64,000 nt of DNA. Origin: Lomentospora prolificans. Lineage: Eukaryota; Ascomycota; Sordariomycetes; Microascales; Microascaceae. Numbering within the stretch: the first letter of the stretch is position 1; each line of letters starts with the position of its first letter. Shown here piece by piece: positions 57,348-64,000 of the stretch. Below the pieces are notes generated by a model. That model was not told the DNA's origin. It worked only from the letters and a program-made list of their open reading frames with translations, and ran no database searches. The stretch lies in the NCBI GenBank assembly GCA_029532625.1, contig JARFXM010000010.1:2418001-2482000 (forward strand). Reading direction: 5' to 3'. The position numbers and the translations under genes were made by a program.

Positions 57348-58313
57348 ATGGCATCTACTTCCTGGGCTGAAGCCTGGGTTCACCCCAAGGACTCGGTCAT
57401 TATCGTGACTGGTGCAGGTACGTTAGATGAGCTGACCCCCTGCCAAGAAATAATGGTGGAAAAACCTGACCAGCCGCTCCCCTGTAGGTTCGGGTATTGG
57501 CATGGCGACAGCCCTTTTAGCTGCGAAGCAAGGATACCAAGTTGCATGCTGGGACATTTCGGAGCAGGGTATTCTCAAGACGAAGGAGTTGGCGGGCGAG
57601 CTAACGTCGCAGATCCATCCCATCGTCTGCGACATTGCTGATGAGAAAGCCGTTCAGAATGCAATGGCCGAGACGCTGAAACTCGGGCAGCCTCACATGC
57701 TTGTGAACAATGCTGGACCCGTCGCCATAGGGAAGACAAGGGGTTTCCTAGAGATGATGGATGCTGCTATGAAGATGATCCAGTATCCTACTGCGGCGTT
57801 CCTGGAAACGAGCCCCGCTAAAGGAGCGAGCATTGTGAATATCTCGTCGGTTGTCGGTGCTATTTTCGGTGGCGGTGAGCTATTACCCAAGATATTCGCC
57901 ATTGAGAAATTCTATAGTCTAACGCTGTTATCTGTAGGTGGAAGCTGGTATGCGTCTGCCAAGGCCGCCATTGTCGGCTTTACCAAGAACCTTGCGGTGG
58001 AACAAAAGGGCCATATCAGGGTCAACGCCATTGCACCCGGCGGTCGTAAGTTTGATTGCCATGCGCAAAGACATTCCCTCGCATGTTAATCAATCGCCTA
58101 ACTCGCTCTCTTCTTTCAGCTATTCGCACTCCTCGCAACTCCAAGTTCATTGATGAGGGTGTGTTTGCTAAGCACCTCGCGAAGAACCCGTCAGGGAGAC
58201 CGGGTACACCAGATGAACTTGCGAACGGTATCATGTTCCTACTGTCGCCAGCTGCTAGCTACATTAATGGTCATACTCTCGTAATAGACGGAGGATTGAG
58301 TATAGCGGAATAG
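57348..58313 (+). CDS. Classical short-chain dehydrogenase/reductase (SDR)
   Basis: Four exons (57348-57417, 57488-57874, 57938-58045, 58120-58313) join in phase to give 252 residues. All classical motifs are present: TGAGSGIG (nucleotide binding, across intron 1), LVNNAG, ASIVNISSVVGA with the catalytic Ser, WYASAK (the Y-x3-K pair), then APGGPIRTP and a final GHTLVIDGGLSIAE. It oxidises or reduces an alcohol/ketone with NAD(P); substrate unknown. Intact, unlike the SDR relic at 27.8 kb. It lies between the SnoaL-like gene and the sugar-porter gene in the proposed cluster. Confidence 0.92.
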
Positions 58314-58926
58314 GAAGGCCTGGTCAGAGATGAATTGGTGTAAGGATTGCTCCCACCCCCGAGGGTGTTTGTTTGGAATTTCAAACGACTAGACTAGATA
58401 TTACGTCGATAATTCACGAAATACCATCTTGATGATCCTATAGCGCTGGTCCATCCTTTTTATCAAGCTATGGATGGGTTAAATCAGGTCGGTTGCCCGA
58501 AGCGACCTATCGTAGACGGTGCCGCGCAGGGAATCCGAAACTAATATCCAAAGTAGAAGGCAAGCCAATCTAGGATAGGACATACAACGCCTCCCAGATA
58601 GAGTTCTGATCAGCAGCCGCCGTGGCAATAACCTGACTTCCGAAGGATCCATATTCGTACCGCTCAGGGACAGCGTTTCAAGCTATCATTGATCATCGTA
58701 CATACGCCGCGGGCTGGCCATGTCTCAACTCGAAACCCGGTTACGGACTGCACGCATCGATAGTGGGAGACAAGACGCTTTCCACTACTACAATTATGAT
58801 GTACTATTAATCGACACCTCTGACCCTACGGAAACACCAAAGACTAGGTAGTAAACACAGTTCTGGGTAGCGAGTACCACCTCGTAAACCAAGTCATCAT
58901 AGCAAGATAGCCCTACAAATGATACT
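58314..58926. other. Intergenic region between convergent genes
   Basis: Convergent 3' ends of the SDR (plus) and transporter (minus) genes. No gene seen. Confidence 0.5.
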
Positions 58927-60953
58927 CTAGGCCTTACTAGTGATCTCTACGTCCACATTTTCTGTTTCAGATATGGTTGGCTTGGTTGCAGCAATTACGT
59001 CCTTTTGCAGAGTATGATCAATAACTTGGTCCCCAAACATGACGTCAATCTCTTCCAGGGTAAGTTTCGAGGTTCTGTATAGCGATGTATTATCATTAGA
59101 GGATTTGTCTTGATGAGGCCTGGCACAATTCAAGGACACTTACTCAGGGAAGAAAAAGTAATAGGTTAGCGCAGCAACAACGTCAGCGGCGACAAAGAGG
59201 TAAAAGAACTTGAAACCAATGTTCTTTAGCGCGACCGATGACACTTGGGCGACGACGAGGCCGACCACATTGTTGGTGGACACGGAGATGGAGTTGGCCT
59301 TTGCACGGATGACCATAGGACACATCTCGGGAGGGATGAGCCATCCCAACATGCTATCAGTTATAGTTAGACAGCTGCGTATACGTGAATCTAGTATGGA
59401 GGTGAGGATCTTACCCAACCGAGACAAAAAAGAGGTTGAAAATGTAAAACATGGCGACTTGAGCGCGGAGCGGGTGTTGGTTGTTAATTTCAGTTCCCTT
59501 GCTTGTATAGACCGCTGACAAGACGGACTGCACAAGCAACGCAGCACACATGAAGCACGTCGAGACAATCAAAACACGAACACGTCGGAATCTATCGAGG
59601 GTAAAGACCCAGAATATGGCAGAAACAAAGCCAAAGGCGCCGTAAATGAGGTTCAGCATGAGGGCTTGGTGGGTGTCGAAGCCTAGGTATTCGTAGATAG
59701 TGCCTATAGCGTTCCTTTAGTAACGTATTTACATATGAGAGTCCTCTCGTTCTGCTTACCGGCGTAATACTTGATGCAGTTGATTCCGGTGAGTTGCGCG
59801 AAGGTTTGCAAGAGGCAGACCAGGATGATTCGCTTGCGCCAGCTGGGCTTTTTGAGGATCTGAGTCCAAGTGGGCTGGTACATTTCTTGCTCGGCACGGA
59901 TCTGGTCCTTGATTTCCTGGTATTCGCCGCGCACGAAACCCTCTCCGGCGGCATTGTGGATCCGCTTAAGGATCTCTAGGGCCTTGCCTTCTTTGCCTTT
60001 GAGAATGAGCCAACGTGGAGACTCGGGCAGGAAGTAGCAGATAGGGATGAGGAAAACAAGCGGTATGCCCTGGACAGCAAGTGGACCGCGCCTGTAATGA
60101 GGCCGGGTGAGTTAGCTTTTGACGGCAAGCCGGGAAATAGATGGGACTAGTTCTAACCACTGGACAGTATTGTCAAAGCTCACGCCGAAACCGTAGCCCG
60201 TAGCAGACGCGGCAAAGATGGCGCCTTCAATCATGAGCTTTTCCAAAGGGGCAGATTTAGCGGCCATGCCTTGGCGCATACTTGATACTAATACGGAGGA
60301 TTTCACTAACCATCTGCATACCGCCAAAGGCTCCACGAACCTGGGGCGGAGCCACTTCGGAAGCATAAACGCCGAAAACCGCCGTAAGCTGACCAGCTCC
60401 AATACCGTTGATAAGGCGGCCGATAATCAACATTGCAAGCTAATAATAATGAACGCAGGTCAAAGTCAATGGGCTGTATCAAGCGAGGTCTCTTATTCCG
60501 TTGACCTACATTAACAGCACCAGCCTGAAGCGCACATCCGATTAGAGCAATGACTGCACCAGTGAAGAGGCACCAAACACGTCCAAATCTGTCCGCAATG
60601 AAAGCGCAGCCATAGGCGCCAAGGTGGCTCCAGCACTGAAGGAGGCGACAATGCCCCCAATCGCTCCGGCATCTGGCTCGTTGAAGAAGCTGATGAATGT
60701 CGGTTGGATGAGCCTATACCAACATGCGAATTAGAGCCAGCTAACTTGAGAGGCGATTAAGATCTTGAGGATTTCAGCCACGTACGTGCTTGAAATCATA
60801 CCCACATCAAGACCGAGGGACAGGGCTATAAGGAAAACTTCCAGTCAGATTCACGCAAAATAAAGTTTAAGCTTAAGATGTGGAGAAGGACGGCATGAAC
60901 CCACCCGACAGCGACGCCCCTATAACAACGATCAATGCGTTCGTGGAAAGCAT
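58927..60953 (-). pseudogene. Sugar-porter MFS transporter, intact except for one missing base
   Basis: Nine exons on the minus strand (60953-60905, 60825-60786, 60713-60510, 60439-60311, 60237-60158, 60091-59760, 59703-59415, 59353-59144, 59074-58927) fit together in phase except within exon 3. There, GIVASFSAG must shift by one base at ~60629-60632 to continue as SHLGAYGCAFIADRFGRVW (the DRFGR motif). One missing nucleotide explains it; with the frame restored the gene would have ~493 codons. Other landmarks are kept: ICYFLPESPRWLILKGKEGK after TM6, LTGINCIKYYAG, MLGWLIPPEMCP and a C-terminal TSKLTLEEIDVMFG. It is a 12-helix proton-sugar or related symporter family member. Either a fresh pseudogene or a sequencing error. 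Confidence 0.85.
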
Positions 60954-61639
60954 GCTTGCAAACGTTGCCTCTCGGTAAAGATATAGATATACCAAGAGAA
61001 TGATGAGTTAGAGTAGCAGATTGGTTACCTCACGATAGATGAGGAGCATGGGCATTAATGATAAAATATATCTCGCCATTCCCGTACGGGGCCCCATGGG
61101 GTTTCATTCGGGACTTTCCCATTATCAAGAGCAGACACATAGGTCCCCGGTGTGCTGGGTAGCGGAGTTACTGCGAGATCAACATAATACCCAGGTCCGC
61201 CGGCAAAGCGGGGGTCGATGGCGCGGTGTCATTTGCCATAGCACCCTGAACCCACGTCAATTGCCGTTCATTAGCCGCTTTCAAGAGGTGTCTATTGCCG
61301 CCGCTATGAAGATGAACAAGAGACGCGGTGAATGATACGACGATAGGCATTGCTATGTATTTATGTGCCAAGATATCTTCACCCAGTCGGCTACGGCATT
61401 GGCACCTTTGCCTTGGTTGCGAAGTGAGTAGTACCAGAGTCGAGGAGTATCCTTGGCATTTCTCCGACTATTCGTCGGTTCGCCAAGCTTTTCTCTCGAT
61501 AATCATGTTCAGTTATGGCGACTGGCCCCCATGTCCGAGATATAGCGCGCTGCAACTGCATATCAAAGAGGCTTTTCCAAGTCGCCTGCAGGAGGCAACG
61601 GGAACTATCACAGGACCGGCTAAGGTATACGGTGTCGAA
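60954..61639. other. Intergenic or eroded region
   Basis: May contain 3' remnants of the MFS relic to the right (LAGPVIVPVASCRR near 61600). Nothing else recognisable. Confidence 0.4.
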
Positions 61640-62321
61640 ATATGGAATTTTCGTCTGGAAGACAGCCGTCTGTAAGCCTAGAGCTTGCCAAATAAACGGC
61701 CGCTTTAGTTTATCAGCCGTATCGACTCTGTGTGCGGTACCTGTAGGCGTGTAAGAGCGCTTGCATGACGAAGGGCATCACGGCGCCAGTGCCTCCAGAT
61801 ACTGCGGATATTAAGCTGAAGGCCATGCCCTTGAGCGCCACCCACCATTCACTGACCATACTTAGAATGGGGTAAGTGAGGGTCACAAAGCCTACACCAT
61901 AATAGAGGATACCCTGTGTGCCGATATGACCACTCACCAAAGTGGTGAAAGATGCCATGAGTAATCCCAGGATACACATAGGCCAGCCTATCCAGATCTG
62001 TTGTTTATGATATTTAGAGAACCGTTTTGTGGCAAGAGCGGAAAGAGGCGTGTCTAAATAGTAAAGCCATTAAGCTAATTAGTGTCCCGATAAGAGCTAT
62101 GTTGTCGAGGTCATCTCGGAACTCAGGAAGATGAGAATAGTGGTTTTGGAAGACGCCGAAGCACGTTAGAAATCCTGTGAGCACCAAGTTAGCCAGGGCC
62201 TTCTATCTCCCCTCACCCTAACGACTCCCCGAGACACAGTAATGACAAACTAACCCCAAAATAGAGCTTCAAGTACAAATCCGGCCTTGAGGACAGACAA
62301 CCCATGCATTCCAACCGCCAT
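61640..62321 (-). pseudogene. MFS transporter (monocarboxylate-porter-like) pseudogene
   Basis: On the minus strand a start at 62321 leads into an exon ending at a GTTAGT donor, then FGVFQNHYSHLPEF and IALIGTL, typical of the fungal monocarboxylate-transporter-like MFS family. A frame break follows before YYLDTPLSALATKRFSK, then IWIGWPMCILGLLMASFTTL, VTLTYPILSMVSEWW and SLISAVSGGTGAVMPFVMQA. After LLHAY a donor is followed by unrelated or degraded sequence, so the second half of the transporter is missing. Not functional. Confidence 0.7.
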
Positions 62322-62981
62322 CAGTGAGCTTTACGACCTGGGGTTGAGCTGCATTGGGCCTATTTAGCCCTTCAGTCTCGTCACTTAATTCTTCCGAATG
62401 TAGCTGAATCGAGCAACTTGAAATTCATTGCTCTTTCCATCATTCACTGCACACAAAGTATTGCTTGTGACGATACAAGTCGACACGGAGCAGATTGGAT
62501 CTAATATGACTTTGATTGCTCTAATCGGAGCTCGGCAAAGTCGACGATTTTGTGGAATCCGACGGAGAGGGGCATGAAGATAAGATCAACTCGATGGACC
62601 ATCTATAGGGTGCTCGAATGCGTAACTCCTAGAACTGCCTGCCTTCTGAAGCCGGTGCGTTGAACGATTATAAAGTCTAAACCCTGGTGGCTATATGTTG
62701 GATCAATTTGATAAGATTTCAGGGCGCGTTGAAAGGCGGGAAATTACAAATATCGCCTGGCTTGACGTCGGCCGCTTAAAGACGGGTTGGAGCGGGGTGG
62801 GTGGGGTGAGGTATTATTATATCGTAAATTCAGAAGAATCAGAAGAATCCAGGGTCAGAAACGGCCAGAGACGCACGTCGGATTGTGGGCACGATTCTGT
62901 GTCCACATCCGAGAATGGTTTTCTAGACTATTAATCAATCTGATGTATTATCATTCGCTGCTCCATCTGGGTTGGGTTACG
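62322..62981. other. Intergenic region
   Basis: Between the MFS relic and the aldolase gene. No gene seen. Confidence 0.5.
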
Positions 62982-64000
62982 TTACTCAGCATAACTATCT
63001 CCGCTTTCCAGCTTCATCATCGTAAAAGTTGGCTGGGCCGAGAACCAGCCAGCCAATTCAGTGCCCACCGCCTTGTAGGTGAACGCCGCATCTTCGTCGG
63101 CAATCTTGACTGTTTGCCCCCCTCGACCGGCAGCCGCAGCATCAGCCAAGAGCTGAACGCGGCAACATGTTTCAAGACTCATGAACCAAAACACAGTACT
63201 TTCGATCGACCTGCCAGTCGTAAGCAGGCCGTGGTTGGCTAGGATGGCCGCTTTTTTGTTTCCTAACGCCTCAGCAATGTGACGGCCTTCCTCAGCCCCG
63301 AGCACGATTCCGCCAAAGGTATTGTAGAGCGCCAAGTCATTGTAAAATGCGCAAGAGTCCTGCGTGATTATGTCGAGGGGCCGGCCGAGAGCAGCGAATG
63401 CCCTTCCATGTATTGAGTGTGAATGAGCCACGCAATTGACGTCGGGACGAGCTTCGTGGACGGCGTGGTGGATCATGTATGCTATTAATATTACAAGGAA
63501 ATCCGCGTTAGCCATACATAGGGACGTGTCGGAGGGCAGGAGGTACACATCATCCTACCAGCATTATTCAACAGCTTTACTGGGCCACCTTCGACTACTT
63601 CACCCTTGGCATTGACGCGAATCAGGTCGGATGCCTTCAACAGCGGCCACGCCACGCCAAATGGGTTCACCCAAAAGCTGGTTGGTTCCACGGGATCCTT
63701 CGCCACTTGTCAACACGTTGTTTTGGGAGAATACCTATCAGTTGGAAAAGCCTTACTCTCACAGTGATGTGACCAGCTACTCTATTATTTCAAAGCGCGT
63801 GTGAGTGCACCATCGCTAGACAGAGATGTTGGCGGCGAAACCTACCCTTCATCGTAGCCCAGCTTGGCAAAGATTCGAAACGCCAATGCTAGCCTACCCT
63901 TAAGGTACTGCCGCTCTTCGTGAGGGTCCGCAAACTTGGGTGGGCCGATGCTGGCGAGGCCGGACGACACGACGTTCGACGCGACGTCAACTTCTTGGGC
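62982..64000 (-). CDS. Class II aldolase/adducin-domain protein (partial, runs off the right edge)
   Basis: Minus-strand exons 63481-62982, 63697-63559, 63781-63757 and one from beyond 64000 to 63846 join in phase; the N-terminus is outside the window. Visible blocks are ASIGPPKFADPHEERQYLKG, KLGYDEGVAGHITVRDP (the G-x-x-G-H-x-(S/T) start of the family), FWVNPFGVAWPLL, NCVAHSHSIHGRAFAALGRP with the zinc-binding His pair, AAILANHGLLTTG (third His region) and VFWFMSLETCCRVQLLA. Family members cleave or isomerise small phosphorylated or aromatic hydroxy compounds, or act as decarboxylases; the exact reaction is unknown. It forms the visible right end of the proposed cluster. Confidence 0.9.

Noticed and set aside
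1..64000. CRISPR array, prophage or bacterial operon structure
   Set aside because: No regularly spaced direct repeats or operons; spliced genes and family content are fungal.

Overview
This window is nuclear DNA of a filamentous ascomycete. The genes fit an Aspergillus/Penicillium-type member of the Eurotiales. Evidence: short GT-AG introns (about 50-90 nt) in most genes, three fungal Zn2Cys6 regulators, a CYP61 sterol desaturase, an RTA1-type membrane protein, secreted plant-cell-wall enzymes, and a tRNA-Trp gene with an intron. All gene models were joined by hand from the sequence; where exon phases are given, they close to a whole number of codons.

Layout. 0-13.5 kb is sparse and eroded: an intact GH3 beta-xylosidase (606-2979) and an intact GH12 endoglucanase (8099-8957) stand among an LTR, a stop-riddled sugar-transporter pseudogene, two Ty1/copia fragments in opposite orientation and unrecognised DNA. 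13.8-19.5 kb holds an opsin-related 7-TM protein that lacks the retinal lysine, a wrecked ITEEVVKAAA-repeat (NLR/ankyrin-associated) gene and a NiCoT nickel transporter. 19.8-35.2 kb is gene-rich: RTA1-like protein, UPC2-type Zn2Cys6 factor, SAM methyltransferase, DUF1264 protein, a truncated SDR pseudogene, ITPase, CYP61, a divergent Zn2Cys6 factor separated from CYP61 by a perfect 19-bp inverted repeat, and a small acidic Cys/His protein. 36.8-45 kb holds a PL9 pectate lyase, a 678-aa membrane protein of unknown function, tRNA-Trp(CCA) and a 7-TM DUF7703-like protein. 46-50 kb holds an SRPK-like kinase pseudogene and an intact dipeptidyl-peptidase IV.

51-64 kb looks like a small metabolic cluster. 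It contains an NmrA/isoflavone-reductase-like oxidoreductase and a Zn2Cys6 regulator sharing a 459-bp divergent promoter with three CCGCGG palindromes, then a SnoaL-like protein, a classical SDR, a sugar-porter MFS gene that is complete except for one missing base, a decayed second MFS gene, and a class II aldolase/adducin protein running off the right edge. I infer a catabolic role, perhaps for aromatic, lignan-like or sugar-derived compounds; the sequence alone does not prove it.

The clearest general theme is gene decay. At least seven recognisable protein genes are present as relics, at different stages from one base lost (58.9-60.9 kb) to scattered repeats only (15.3-16.6 kb).
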